Shown here one piece after another: positions 8,583-17,402 of a stretch of DNA of 64,000 nt. The stretch covers positions 3,363,501 to 3,427,500 of the forward strand of contig NZ_CP018319.1 of NCBI RefSeq assembly GCF_001952935.1. The letters run 5' to 3'. The stretch is from Pseudomonas frederiksbergensis. Its GTDB lineage: Bacteria > Pseudomonadota > Gammaproteobacteria > Pseudomonadales > Pseudomonadaceae. The position numbers were made by a program, and so were the translations under genes. Position 1 is the stretch's first letter, and each line of letters begins with the position of its first letter. Under the pieces are notes generated by a model. It was not told where the DNA came from and searched no databases. It saw only the letters and a list, made by a program, of their open reading frames with translations.

Positions 8583-8618
8583 TGCACAAAACGGATAGCG
8601 ATCTGCGCAAAGCGGATA
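8583..8618 (+). promoter_or_regulatory. Two XylS/BenR-type operator repeats upstream of benK
   Basis: Direct repeats TGCACAAAACGGATA (8583-8597) and TGCGCAAAGCGGATA (8604-8618) separated by 6 bases. The known XylS/BenR box is TGCA-N6-GGNTA, present as two copies 21 bp apart at the Pm and Pben promoters. Copy one is perfect and copy two has one change. They lie 93 bases before the benK ATG, as expected for an AraC-family activator responding to benzoate. Confidence 0.85.
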
Positions 8619-8710
8619 TTGCCCCGCGCCTGGCGCCTCTACCCTCGGCTGTACGGACGTTAGCCGTGTTGCCGACGCTCTTAAAAAAATAACAACAAGA
8701 GATAAATGCC

Positions 8711-10075
8711 ATGCGCAAGATCGACGTACATGCGGTTATCGACAACGCTCGATTCAACCGCTTTCACTGGATGGTGCTGTTCTGGTGTGCCCTGATCATC
8801 ATTTTTGACGGTTACGATTTGGTGATCTACGGCGTGGTGCTGCCGATGCTGATGAAAGAGTGGGGGCTCAGTCCTCTGCAAGCGGGCGCACTGGGCAGCT
8901 ATGCGTTGTTCGGCATGATGTTCGGCGCGCTGTTTTTCGGCCCGCTGTCGGACAGGATCGGTCGCAAAAAAGCCATCACGATCTGCGTGATGCTGTTCAG
9001 CGGTTTCACCGTGCTCAATGGTTTTGCCCGCAACCCCACCGAATTTGGTCTCTGCCGGTTCATTGCCGGGCTGGGCATTGGCGGGGTGATGCCCAACGTG
9101 GTGGCGCTGATGAACGAGTACGCGCCGAAGAAAATTCGCAGCACGCTGGTGGCGATCATGTTCAGCGGCTATTCGGTCGGCGGCATGCTCTCGGCGGGGC
9201 TCGGTATCGTGCTGATCCCGAGTTTTGGCTGGCAATCGGTGTTTTACGTAGCGGTGCTGCCGTTGCTGTTGTTGCCGTTGATCATGTACTTCCTGCCCGA
9301 GTCGGTGGGTTTCATGCTGCGCCAGGGGCGCAATGAAGAGGCGCGCAACGTCCTGCAGCGAATTGACCCGGCGTACGTCGCGCAAACCAGCGATCAGTTG
9401 CACATGAGTGAAGTGAAGGGCACTGGCACGCCGGTGTTGCAACTGTTTCGCGAAGGTCGTGCACTGCGCACGCTGATGTTGTGGCTGGCGTTTTTCTGCT
9501 GCTTGCTGATGGTCTACGCCTTGAGTTCCTGGCTGCCAAAACTGATGGCCAACGCCGGTTACAGCCTGGGCTCGAGTCTGTCGTTCCTGCTGGTGCTCAA
9601 CTTCGGTGCCATTTTCGGCGCGGTGGGCGGCGGTGTGCTGGGAGACAAACTCAACCTGCCGCGGGTGTTGGCGGTGTTCTTCGCCGTGGCTGCGGTGTCG
9701 ATCACCTTGCTGGGCTTCAACAGTCCGATGCCGCTGTTGTACCTGCTGATCGCCATTGCCGGCGCCACCACCATTGGCTCGCAGATTCTGTTGTACGCCT
9801 GCGCCGCGCAGTTCTACTCAATGACCATTCGCTCCACCGGTTTGGGCTGGGCCTCGGGCATCGGGCGCAACGGTGCCATCGTCGGACCGCTGCTGGGCGG
9901 TGCCTTGCTCGGGATCAGCCTGCCGCTGCAACTGAACTTCATGGCATTCGCCTTGCCCGGTGCGGTGGCCGCGATTGCCATGACCGTGTTCGCCATCAGC
10001 AGTCGGCGCAGTGCCCAACAAAAGTTGCCGGGTATCCATGGATCGCCTGACGGGGCTGTCGGCGAGGCTTCATGA
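8711..10075 (+). CDS. benK: Benzoate:H+ symporter, MFS aromatic acid family (BenK-like)
   Basis: 454 residues with about 12 transmembrane segments. The inner-membrane permease brings in an aromatic acid with protons. The DGYDLVIYG motif in the first helix and GPLSDRIGRKK in the loop after helix 2 are typical of the AAHS family (PcaK, BenK, MucK). The ribosome binding region (CAACAAGAGATAA) is weak and contains AACAACAA, a Hfq/Crc type motif. It is first of three genes: the stop overlaps the benE start by 4 bases, and a benzoate porin follows. Operators for BenR lie upstream. Benzoate as substrate is inferred from this context. Confidence 0.88.
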   Translation: MRKIDVHAVIDNARFNRFHWMVLFWCALIIIFDGYDLVIYGVVLPMLMKEWGLSPLQAGALGSYALFGMMFGALFFGPLSDRIGRKKAITICVMLFSGFTVLNGFARNPTEFGLCRFIAGLGIGGVMPNVVALMNEYAPKKIRSTLVAIMFSGYSVGGMLSAGLGIVLIPSFGWQSVFYVAVLPLLLLPLIMYFLPESVGFMLRQGRNEEARNVLQRIDPAYVAQTSDQLHMSEVKGTGTPVLQLFREGRALRTLMLWLAFFCCLLMVYALSSWLPKLMANAGYSLGSSLSFLLVLNFGAIFGAVGGGVLGDKLNLPRVLAVFFAVAAVSITLLGFNSPMPLLYLLIAIAGATTIGSQILLYACAAQFYSMTIRSTGLGWASGIGRNGAIVGPLLGGALLGISLPLQLNFMAFALPGAVAAIAMTVFAISSRRSAQQKLPGIHGSPDGAVGEAS

Positions 10076-11292
10076 AAAGCTTATTCCAGGACTTTTCCCT
10101 GTCTGCGGCCGTGGCCGGATTTATCGCCACGGTGATTTCCTACGCAGGCCCGTTGGTGATCATCTTTCAGGCTGCCGAGACTGCGCACCTCTCGCGGGAG
10201 GTGCTGTCTTCCTGGGTTTGGGCGATTTCCATCGGCAGCGCCGTGCTCGGAATCGGTTTGAGCCTGCGTTACCGCGTGCCGGTGATCATCGCGTGGTCAG
10301 CGCCGGGTTCGGCGTTGCTGGTGGCGCTGTTGCCGGGGATCTCCATGCCGGAGGCAGTAGGCGCGTATCTGGTCAGCAGCCTGATTATCTTTCTGGTCGG
10401 AGTCTCGGGGGCGTTTGACCGGATCATCGGCAAACTGCCCGCGGCGATTGCGGCAGCGATGCTCGCGGGGATCCTGTTCAGCTTCGGCACCGGGTTGTTC
10501 GTCTCGTTGCAGGGCAAGCCGTTGCTGGTGCTGGCGATGTTCGCCACGTACCTGGTCTGCAAACGGCTGATACCGCGGTATGCGGTGTTGATGGTGCTGC
10601 TGGTGGGTTGCTCGATGGCTTTTCTCGCCGGTGATTTGCACAGCGAGGCGTTGGTGATCGGGTTGGCCACGCCGGTGTGGATCACACCGACGTTCAGCCT
10701 GAGCGCGACCCTGAATATCGCCTTGCCGCTGGTGATGGTGGCGCTGACCGGCCAGTTCGTTCCCGGCATGGCGGTGCTGCGCGCCAGCGGTTACCCAACG
10801 CCGGCCGGCCCGATCATCGCCAGCAGTGCGGTGGGCACGGCGCTGTTGGCGCCGTTCGGTTGCCATGGGCTGAATCTGGCAGCCATCACCGCGGCGATTT
10901 GTACCGGGCGCGAAGCCCATGAAGATCCCGGCAAACGCTATGTGGCCGGGGTTGTGGGCGGGCTGTGTTACCTGGTGCTGGGGATTTTCGGCGCCACCCT
11001 GGTTTCACTGTTTTCGGCGTTCCCCAAAGAACTGATCGCGGCCCTGGCCGGGCTGGCGCTGTTCGCCGCGATTGCCGGGGCGTTGGCCGGCGCAATGGCC
11101 GTGCCGAGTGATCGCGAAGCCGCGTTGGTGACTTTTCTGACCACCGCCTCGGGCATGTCGTTGTTGGGTTTGTCCGCTGCTTTTTGGGGGCTGATTTTCG
11201 GCATGGTCACCCACGTGTTGCTGAACGCCCGTCGTCCCGCTCCCCGCAGCAAATCCGCTGCGACTGAAGCACTTCAACCTGTCGATCAATAA
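10072..11292 (+). CDS. benE: Benzoate transporter BenE
   Basis: 406 residues and almost entirely hydrophobic, with about 12 predicted membrane segments. It belongs to the BenE benzoate:H+ symporter family, distinct from the MFS. Family features include the N-terminal [20 protein letters not shown] and the central [25 protein letters not shown]. It starts inside the benK stop (ATGA) and is followed 16 bases later by the porin gene, so the three genes are one operon. Confidence 0.92.
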   Translation: MKSLFQDFSLSAAVAGFIATVISYAGPLVIIFQAAETAHLSREVLSSWVWAISIGSAVLGIGLSLRYRVPVIIAWSAPGSALLVALLPGISMPEAVGAYLVSSLIIFLVGVSGAFDRIIGKLPAAIAAAMLAGILFSFGTGLFVSLQGKPLLVLAMFATYLVCKRLIPRYAVLMVLLVGCSMAFLAGDLHSEALVIGLATPVWITPTFSLSATLNIALPLVMVALTGQFVPGMAVLRASGYPTPAGPIIASSAVGTALLAPFGCHGLNLAAITAAICTGREAHEDPGKRYVAGVVGGLCYLVLGIFGATLVSLFSAFPKELIAALAGLALFAAIAGALAGAMAVPSDREAALVTFLTTASGMSLLGLSAAFWGLIFGMVTHVLLNARRPAPRSKSAATEALQPVDQ

Positions 11293-11308
11293 AAACAAGA
11301 GAAAAACG

Positions 11309-12577
11309 ATGAAACAGATTCTTCCAACAACCGGTTCCGTGTTGTCCATGGCGGTCGTCTCCAGTTTCTCCGCCGGTGCGATGGCGGCCGAGGGCGGCTT
11401 CATCGAAGACACCACCGCCACCTTGCAAGCACGCAATTACTACTTCAGCCGGGACTTTTCCGACATCGTCGGGGCCAACCAACAATCGAAAGCCGAAGAG
11501 TGGGCGCAGGGCTTCATCCTCAACGTCAAATCCGGTTATACCCAAGGCCCCGTCGGATTTGGTGTGGATGTTATTGGCCTGCTCGGCCTCAAACTCGACA
11601 GCAGCCCGGACCGGGTCAACACCGGTTTGCTGCCGGTGCAGGATGACGGGCGCGCGGCGGATGATTACAGCCGTCTGGAAGGCGCGTTAAAAGTGCGATT
11701 CTCCAAAACCGAATTGAAGGTGGGTGAACTGCAACCGAACCTGCCGGTGCTGGCTTTCAGCGATATCCGTTTGCTGCCGCCCAGCTATCAGGGCGCGAGC
11801 GTCAGCTCGAACGAGATCAACGGCCTGACCGTACAAGGTGGCCACTTGAACTCGACCAGCCTGCGCAACGAGGCCGGCGACGAAAAGATGCAAGCCATGC
11901 TCGGTCATGTGCCGAAGCGTCAGGTCAGCAGTGATGGTTTCAACTTTGCTGGCGCCGATTACGCCTTCAACGATAAACGCAGCTCGGTCAGCGCCTGGTT
12001 CGGGCAGCTTGAGGATATCTACAACCAACGCTTTCTCGGCCTCAAGCACAGCGAGCCGTTCGGTAACTGGATCCTGGGCGCCAACCTTGGTTATTACGAT
12101 TCGCGCGAAGACGGCAAAAAGCTGCTGGGCAACATAGACAACCAGGCGTTTTTCTCCTTGCTGTCGGCCAAGCGTGGCGGGCACACGTTCTATGTCGGCT
12201 ATCAGGGCATGTACGGCGACAGCGCCTTCCCGCGAGTGTTTGCCAACATCAGCCCTCTGGGTAACGAAGTGCCAACCTACGAGTTCGCCTACACCGATGA
12301 GCGCTCCTGGCAGGTGCGTTACGACTACGATTTCGCCGCCCTCGGCGTGCCGGGGCTGACCAGCACCGTGCGCTACATCACCGGCAACAATGTCGATACC
12401 GGCAAAGGGTTCGAGGGCAAGGACCGCGAGCGCGATCTGGACATCGGCTATGTGCTGCAGAGCGGCAGCCTCAAAGGCCTCGGGATCCGTGTGCGCAACG
12501 CGATGGCGCGTTCCAACTACCGTAGCGATATCGACGAAAACCGCTTGATCCTCAGCTACACCTGGACGCTGCTATAA
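11309..12577 (+). CDS. benF: OprD-family outer-membrane porin (BenF-like)
   Basis: 422 residues. Signal peptide at about 1-26 (AGAMA-AEGG), then an 18-strand beta-barrel of the OprD family. The N-terminus [22 protein letters not shown] is the family signature, and the chain ends with aromatic-rich SYTWTLL, a typical porin C-terminus. Position after benK and benE points to benzoate or a related aromatic acid. The ribosome binding region overlaps AATAAAAA, a further A-rich Hfq-type motif. Confidence 0.88.
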   Translation: MKQILPTTGSVLSMAVVSSFSAGAMAAEGGFIEDTTATLQARNYYFSRDFSDIVGANQQSKAEEWAQGFILNVKSGYTQGPVGFGVDVIGLLGLKLDSSPDRVNTGLLPVQDDGRAADDYSRLEGALKVRFSKTELKVGELQPNLPVLAFSDIRLLPPSYQGASVSSNEINGLTVQGGHLNSTSLRNEAGDEKMQAMLGHVPKRQVSSDGFNFAGADYAFNDKRSSVSAWFGQLEDIYNQRFLGLKHSEPFGNWILGANLGYYDSREDGKKLLGNIDNQAFFSLLSAKRGGHTFYVGYQGMYGDSAFPRVFANISPLGNEVPTYEFAYTDERSWQVRYDYDFAALGVPGLTSTVRYITGNNVDTGKGFEGKDRERDLDIGYVLQSGSLKGLGIRVRNAMARSNYRSDIDENRLILSYTWTLL

Positions 12578-12607
12578 GAGCCAGATCAACAGCTCCCGAC
12601 ACCCACT

Positions 12608-12742
12608 GATCGTTCCCACGCTCTGCGTGGGAATGCATCCCGTGACGCTCCGCGTCACCCCTGCGCAGGACTCGAGCCTTGTGTCGACAGCGGAACGCGG
12701 AGCGTCCCCGGCGGCATTCCCACGCAGAGCGTGGGAACGATC
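12608..12742. repeat. Long palindromic repeat, type 2
   Basis: Outer arms GATCGTTCCCACGC...GCGTGGGAACGATC enclose inner inverted segments (GACGCTCCGCGTC, GGACGC-like). Total 135 bases. A related element of 107 bases sits at 26911-27017. Both lie in intergenic space just downstream of a gene. Confidence 0.9.
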
Positions 12743-12802
12743 AACACGCGCAGGCGTTGAGGAAACAGGCCGGCCGGTAGGCCGCCTCGCTTTGCTTTTG
12801 CG

Positions 12803-12863
12803 GTGTACGCCCCATTGAGAGGCCAAGCGCAGGTTCTGCGCAGTGGGCAACCCGGCACGGATG
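12803..12863. repeat. Fragment of a dispersed repeat (inverted copy of 21210-21273)
   Basis: About 55 of 64 bases match the reverse complement of 21210-21273, sharing for example AGGTTCTGCGCAGTGGGCAA and ACCCGGCA. No gene is visible on it. Confidence 0.8.
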
Positions 12864-13039
12864 CCCCCCCAACCTTAAGTGACTTTCTCAAAGCCGAACT
12901 ACCCAAGCTGTTCGCTGAACACGAGGCGGTGATGAACGATCCACGGCATTGGACCTGAAGTGCCGGTTACGTCATCCCCATCCAGTTCGGCAGGACCAGA
13001 AACGCATTGGCTCGGCGGACAAGAGGTGTCCAGACAGGG
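12864..13039. other. Intergenic remnant with a coding-like tail
   Basis: The stretch 12864-12958 reads as an open frame ending in FLKAELPKLFAEHEAVMND and a stop at 12956-12958, but no start or ribosome binding site is present and the frame runs back into the repeat at 12803-12863. It may be the end of a lost gene. The rest, to the trkH stop, shows nothing I recognise. Confidence 0.35.
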
Positions 13040-14494
13040 CTAGTACTTCCAGAAAACCGGGATGAACAGCACCAGAACGGTGAGGATTTCCAGTCTTCCC
13101 AGCAGCATGCCAAAGGTCAGCAGCCATTTGGCGGCATCGGGCAGTGTGGAGAAGTTGCCTGCCGGGCCAATGATCGAACCAAGGCCCGGTCCCACGTTGC
13201 AGACCGCGGTAGCCGCGCCACTCAATGCCGTGGTCCAGTCCAGGCCGATGAGCGCCAACCCCATGGCGATGGCCCCGATGGTGATGGTGAAAAAGAATGA
13301 AAACGTCAGGAGTGAGCGGGCGATATCTTCATCGATCGGGCGATTGTTGTATTTCTTCTGGATGACGGCGCGAGGATGAATCAGTTGTTTCAGGCTGCCC
13401 ATGAGCAAGGCGCCAGCCACTTGAAAACGGAAGATTTTAAGACCGCCGGCAGTGGAGCCGGAGCAGCCGCCGACAAAGGTCAGATAAAAAAACAGCAACA
13501 CGGAGAAGCTGCCCCATAACGTGTAATCCCCTAGCGCCACGCCGGTCGTCGTGACCACCGACGTCACGTTGACCGCCACGATCCGAAACGCGTCCCACCA
13601 GCCGTACTCGCTGTTCAAGCACAGCCAGGTGCCGAACAGCAGCCAGGTGATGAGCAAAAAACCAATGAAGCCGCGTACCTGATGATCGTTGAACAAGGCC
13701 TGTTTGTTTCCGCGCACCATGCTCACATACAGGGCAAAAGGCAGGCTGCCCAAAATCATGACAACCACCGACACCCAATGAATGGCCGGTTGCGTCCAGT
13801 GCGCCAGAGAAGCATCGGAGGTGGAAAAACCTCCTGTGGAAATCAACGCCATTGCATGATTGACGGCTTCGAACGGCGTCATTCCGGCTATCCACAGGGC
13901 CAGCGTGGAAACAGCGGTAAGCCCGACATACAGCCCCAGAATATATTTGGCGGCGACATGGGAGCGAGGTGTGACCTTCTCCGACCAGTCGGATGATTCG
14001 GTCTGGAACAGGCGCATCCCCCCGACCCGCAATAGCGGCAGGATGGCCACGGCCATGCCGATGAAGCCGATTCCGCCCAGCCAATGCAGCATTGAACGCC
14101 AAATCAGCAATCCGGGAGAGGCAGTGTCCAGGCCGGTCAGAATGGTCGATCCGGTGGTGGTGATACCGGACATCGTTTCAAAAAACGCGTCGGTGTAGCT
14201 GATTTGCTGGATAAAGACCATGGGTAACGCGGCAAACATGCAAACGACCACCCAACTGGCCGTGGTCAGCATGTACATATCGCGGGGACGCAACTGAGCG
14301 TTTTCAGGACGTCCCTTGTTAATCAGCAGCAGCCCGGACACCATCGTGATCACAATTGACCACCCAAAGGCTGACATCTCATCGTTGCGTTCGTAGATCA
14401 CCAGCGTGAGCAGCGGTATCGCCATACTCACTGCGAGCGTGATCAGAAAAATACCCAGGATGAAACCGATAAACCGCAAAACCGCAATGGACAT
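13040..14494 (-). CDS. trkH: Trk-type potassium uptake channel subunit TrkH
   Basis: 484 residues, an integral inner-membrane K+ channel that works with the regulatory TrkA subunit. Four filter loops typical of the Trk/Ktr family are visible: GITTTGSTIL, STGGFSTSD, VTTTGVALGD and NVGPGLGSIIG. The middle MRLFQTESSDWSEKV segment is also typical. Length as usual (E. coli 483). It stands alone on the minus strand; trkA is not in the window. Confidence 0.95.
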   Translation of the reverse strand: MSIAVLRFIGFILGIFLITLAVSMAIPLLTLVIYERNDEMSAFGWSIVITMVSGLLLINKGRPENAQLRPRDMYMLTTASWVVVCMFAALPMVFIQQISYTDAFFETMSGITTTGSTILTGLDTASPGLLIWRSMLHWLGGIGFIGMAVAILPLLRVGGMRLFQTESSDWSEKVTPRSHVAAKYILGLYVGLTAVSTLALWIAGMTPFEAVNHAMALISTGGFSTSDASLAHWTQPAIHWVSVVVMILGSLPFALYVSMVRGNKQALFNDHQVRGFIGFLLITWLLFGTWLCLNSEYGWWDAFRIVAVNVTSVVTTTGVALGDYTLWGSFSVLLFFYLTFVGGCSGSTAGGLKIFRFQVAGALLMGSLKQLIHPRAVIQKKYNNRPIDEDIARSLLTFSFFFTITIGAIAMGLALIGLDWTTALSGAATAVCNVGPGLGSIIGPAGNFSTLPDAAKWLLTFGMLLGRLEILTVLVLFIPVFWKY

Positions 14495-14668
14495 AGATAA
14501 CGCCTGTCTTGTTAGCGCCGCGCAGTATCGACCGGCTTGCCATTTTGTCTCGTAAAGTTTGCGTAACTTTTTTCTTTCCCTGGATTCTCTGCGCGCCCGG
14601 CTGGAAGTGCGATACGGCCAGTCATAAACGCCGGTATAGACTCATAGCTATCACGACGGGAGAGACGC

Positions 14669-14743
14669 GTGAAATATAGAACAATGTTGCTGCTCAGTCG
14701 TTTGCTTGCGCGGGGCCCGGCGTCCAGGAAGGCGCGCCCATGA
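14669..14743 (+). CDS. Possible 24-residue leader peptide overlapping the permease gene
   Basis: A GTG at 14669 preceded by GGGAGAGACGC starts a 24-codon frame (KYRTMLLLSRLLARG in the middle part) ending in TGA at 14741-14743, which overlaps the ATG of the next gene (14740). The next gene also has its own AGGAAGG site. This could be a coupling leader or a chance frame. There is no similarity to point to a function. Confidence 0.3.
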   Translation: MKYRTMLLLSRLLARGPASRKARP

Positions 14744-15429
14744 TCGGCGCCGAGTTGCTGTCAGCGCAAAGCCTTGCGGTTGGCTGGCTGATATACGTGC
14801 CGGCAGTGATTTGGGCTGTCTGTCGAGCACCGTGGGTCGAACTGTTCAGCGACAGTCGCCGCCAGCATCTGTTGTTCGGCACGGTGTTCGCGTTGTTCTT
14901 GCTCTGGCTGGTGCGGCAAGACTTCGACACCGGCGTGTCCTATCACTTTATCGGCATGACCGCCGTGACCCTGTTGCTCGACTGGCCGCTGGCGATTGTC
15001 GGCGGGTTGGTCGCGCAAGCGGGACTGGTGCTGCTCGGGCGCCAGGATCTGGCGGCGATGGGGGTCAACGGTGCGCTGCTGATTCTGCTGCCGGTGCTGG
15101 TCACCGAATGCTGCGCGATCCTGGTGGAGCGAGCGCAGCCGCGTAATCCCTTTGTGTATATCTTCGTGTCCGGTTTCTTTGCTGCGGCGTTGTCGGCGTT
15201 GCTGTGCCTGCTTCTGGCGCTGTGGTTGCTGTGGTTCGACGAACGTTTCGCCATGCCCTATTGGCTGGAGGATTTTGTCGGTTATCTGTGGCTGCTGATC
15301 TTTCCGGAAGCGTTCATCAACGGCATGGTCGTCAGCGCGTTGGTGGTGTTTTGCCCCGAGTGGCTGGAGACGTTCAATCGCACGCGCTACCTTTCAGCGC
15401 CCTGGAAAGACGACGATCCCAAATCTTGA
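14740..15429 (+). CDS. Energy-coupling-factor (CbiM-like) transporter permease
   Basis: 229 residues with six or seven predicted membrane segments and little else. Segments such as IFPEAFINGMVVSALVVFCPEWLETF fit the CbiM-like permeases annotated in Pseudomonas as ECF-type permeases, which take part in vitamin or metal uptake. No ATPase or T-component gene accompanies it here, so the substrate cannot be named. The start has an AGGAAGG site 8 bases upstream. Confidence 0.6.
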   Translation: MIGAELLSAQSLAVGWLIYVPAVIWAVCRAPWVELFSDSRRQHLLFGTVFALFLLWLVRQDFDTGVSYHFIGMTAVTLLLDWPLAIVGGLVAQAGLVLLGRQDLAAMGVNGALLILLPVLVTECCAILVERAQPRNPFVYIFVSGFFAAALSALLCLLLALWLLWFDERFAMPYWLEDFVGYLWLLIFPEAFINGMVVSALVVFCPEWLETFNRTRYLSAPWKDDDPKS

Positions 15430-15492
15430 TCCATATCAAAGGCAAAAATCGCCCGCGAATCCATGCTCTGGAAAACCTTCAGGAGCATCGAA

Positions 15493-15708
15493 ATGAGTGT
15501 CTACGAGTGGGCAAGGCAGGAGTTGCGTCAAAGTCTGGATGGGGCGCAGGAGGTAGGCTTTGATCCGGGGTTGAGCCTGCGTGCCTTGCTCAGTGCAGTG
15601 GTGCAACAGAGCAAGGCAGTGCGCAGTGTCGAAGACCTGGCCGATGAGTTGCGTTTTCTTGCGGAAAACCTCGATGACAGCCAGGACTACGGTTTTATGC
15701 GACCTTGA
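15493..15708 (+). CDS. Small conserved protein of unknown function
   Basis: 71 residues starting MSVYEWARQELRQSLD, with AGGAGC 6 bases before the ATG; an upstream in-frame ATG (15463) lacks a site. It appears soluble and mostly helical, and acidic near the C-terminus (LRFLAENLDDSQDYG). It runs towards yacG and its stop is 3 bases from the yacG stop on the other strand. I do not recognise a domain. Confidence 0.75.
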   Translation: MSVYEWARQELRQSLDGAQEVGFDPGLSLRALLSAVVQQSKAVRSVEDLADELRFLAENLDDSQDYGFMRP

Positions 15709-15711
15709 AGA

Positions 15712-15912
15712 TCAGTGACGCGGCTCGAAGTCTTCGCTGAACAGGTCGTCTTCGGCATCCGGGCTGACCGGAATCTTGTGTTCTTCCGAGGCCCATGCCC
15801 CGAGGTCGATCAATTTGCAGCGATCCGAACAGAACGGCCGGTTGACGTTGCTGGCGACCCATTCGACAGGGGCGCCACAGGTTGGGCAATTGACGGTTGG
15901 GGTCTGGCTCAT
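15712..15912 (-). CDS. yacG: DNA gyrase inhibitor YacG
   Basis: 66-residue zinc protein that binds GyrB and blocks DNA binding by gyrase. The zinc ligands are visible: CPTC (Cys9 and Cys12) and CSDRC (Cys28 and Cys32), then [16 protein letters not shown], the conserved core. It is last in the yacG-coaE-pilD-pilC-pilB run; its start overlaps the coaE stop by 4 bases. Confidence 0.95.
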   Translation of the reverse strand: MSQTPTVNCPTCGAPVEWVASNVNRPFCSDRCKLIDLGAWASEEHKIPVSPDAEDDLFSEDFEPRH

Positions 15913-16532
15913 GACTGGCCTCCACGCAAAGTAAGGTAAAAGTGATGCAGGCGTTCGACCTCGCTGTGCAGCCAGGCGAGGTCGCGGTCGTTGACCACCA
16001 CATCGTCGGCATGGCTCACGCGGTCCTGGCGGCTGGACTGGGCCTTGAGGATCGCCTGGACCTGTTGCTCGCTGGTCTGGTCACGCTGCAGGGTGCGCTC
16101 AATCTGTAGTTGTTCCGGGGCATCGATCACCAGGACTCGTTGGGTCATGGCGTACTGCCCGGACTCGATCAGCAATGGCGAAACCAGAATCGCGTAAGGC
16201 GATTGTGCCTTGGCCAGATGCTCGGCGATTTCCTTGGCGATCAGCGGATGCAGCAACGCTTCGAGCCAGCGGCGTTCCTCTGGCACTTCGAAGATCAGTT
16301 TGCGCAACGCCGCGCGATCCAGTTGCCCGTCGGCTTGCAATACGCCGGGGCCAAAGTGTTCGGCGATCCTGGCCAGCGCCGGGCGCCCCGGCTCTACCAC
16401 CCAGCGCGCCGCGTGATCGGCGTCCACAACGTGTACGCCCAGGTCGATGAAGTGCTGGGCCGCCGCGCTTTTGCCGCTGCCGATGCCGCCGGTCAGGCCG
16501 AGAATCCAGGGTTTTTCCACAGGGGTATTCAT
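15909..16532 (-). CDS. coaE: Dephospho-CoA kinase CoaE
   Basis: Adds the final phosphate to dephospho-CoA in CoA synthesis. 207 residues from the ATG at 16532, which overlaps the pilD stop. P-loop [17 protein letters not shown] at about residues 11-27, and the lid and CoA-binding regions [12 protein letters not shown] and [12 protein letters not shown]. Member of a tight operon with pilD and yacG. Confidence 0.95.
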   Translation of the reverse strand: MNTPVEKPWILGLTGGIGSGKSAAAQHFIDLGVHVVDADHAARWVVEPGRPALARIAEHFGPGVLQADGQLDRAALRKLIFEVPEERRWLEALLHPLIAKEIAEHLAKAQSPYAILVSPLLIESGQYAMTQRVLVIDAPEQLQIERTLQRDQTSEQQVQAILKAQSSRQDRVSHADDVVVNDRDLAWLHSEVERLHHFYLTLRGGQS

Positions 16533-17401
16533 TTCAAACCGACAAACTGCCAATAGAAGCCGGTTATTTGACCACCCCAGAGCAAGGCAATCCAGCCGGC
16601 AATTGCCAGATAGGGTCCGAAGGGTATCGGCGTGGAGGTTTTCGCGTTGCGCAACCGCAGCAAAATCACGCCGACAACGGCGCCCACCATCGACGATAAC
16701 AGGATGGTCAGTGGCAGGATCTGCCAGCCACCCCAGGCGCCGAACATCGCCAGCAACTTGAAATCACCGTGGCCCATGCCTTCCTTGCCGGTGATCAGCT
16801 TGAACAGCCAGAACACCGACCATAACGCCAAATAGCCGGCCACCGCGCCCCACAAAGCATCATGCAAGGGCACGAACAGCGCGAAGCTGTTGACGATCAG
16901 CCCCAGCCATATCAGCGGCAGCACCAGCACGTCCGGCAGCAGTTGGTGCTCGGCGTCGATCAGGCTCATGGCCAGCAACCCCCAGCTCAGGAGCAGCGTC
17001 ATGCAAGCCTGCCAGCCGAAACCGAAATGCCAGGCGATAAACGCCGAAAGCAGACCGCAGGCCAGTTCGGTCAGTGGGTAGCGTTTGCTGATGGCTGCCG
17101 TGCAGTTCGAGCATCGCCCCCGCAAGAACAGATAACTGAGCAGCGGAATATTTTCCCAGGCACGGATTCGATGGCCGCAATGGGGGCACTGGGAGTGGGG
17201 CAGCATCAGGTTGAAGGTCGGCAGCGGTGTTTCGCCTGGCAAACCCAGCACTTCACGAGCCTCCTCACGCCATTCGCGGTCAAGCATTTTTGGCAGGCGC
17301 CAGACCACCACGTTGAGGAAACTGCCCATCAGCAGGCCGACCAACATGGCTGCAATCACGAAGGACAACGGGTGGAGGGTCAGAATGTCGTTCAAGGGCA
17401 T
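16529..17401 (-). CDS. pilD: Prepilin peptidase / N-methyltransferase PilD
   Basis: 290-residue inner-membrane aspartyl protease that cuts type IV prepilins after Gly and methylates the new N-terminal Phe. It also serves type II secretion pseudopilins. Two CXXC pairs (CPHC and CSNC) in the cytoplasmic loop are present, as are the catalytic Asp motifs [12 protein letters not shown] and [13 protein letters not shown]. Several membrane segments follow. The start ATG at 17401 lies immediately after the pilC stop; an upstream in-frame start was not used. Confidence 0.96.
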   Translation of the reverse strand: MPLNDILTLHPLSFVIAAMLVGLLMGSFLNVVVWRLPKMLDREWREEAREVLGLPGETPLPTFNLMLPHSQCPHCGHRIRAWENIPLLSYLFLRGRCSNCTAAISKRYPLTELACGLLSAFIAWHFGFGWQACMTLLLSWGLLAMSLIDAEHQLLPDVLVLPLIWLGLIVNSFALFVPLHDALWGAVAGYLALWSVFWLFKLITGKEGMGHGDFKLLAMFGAWGGWQILPLTILLSSMVGAVVGVILLRLRNAKTSTPIPFGPYLAIAGWIALLWGGQITGFYWQFVGLK

Positions 17402-17402
17402 G

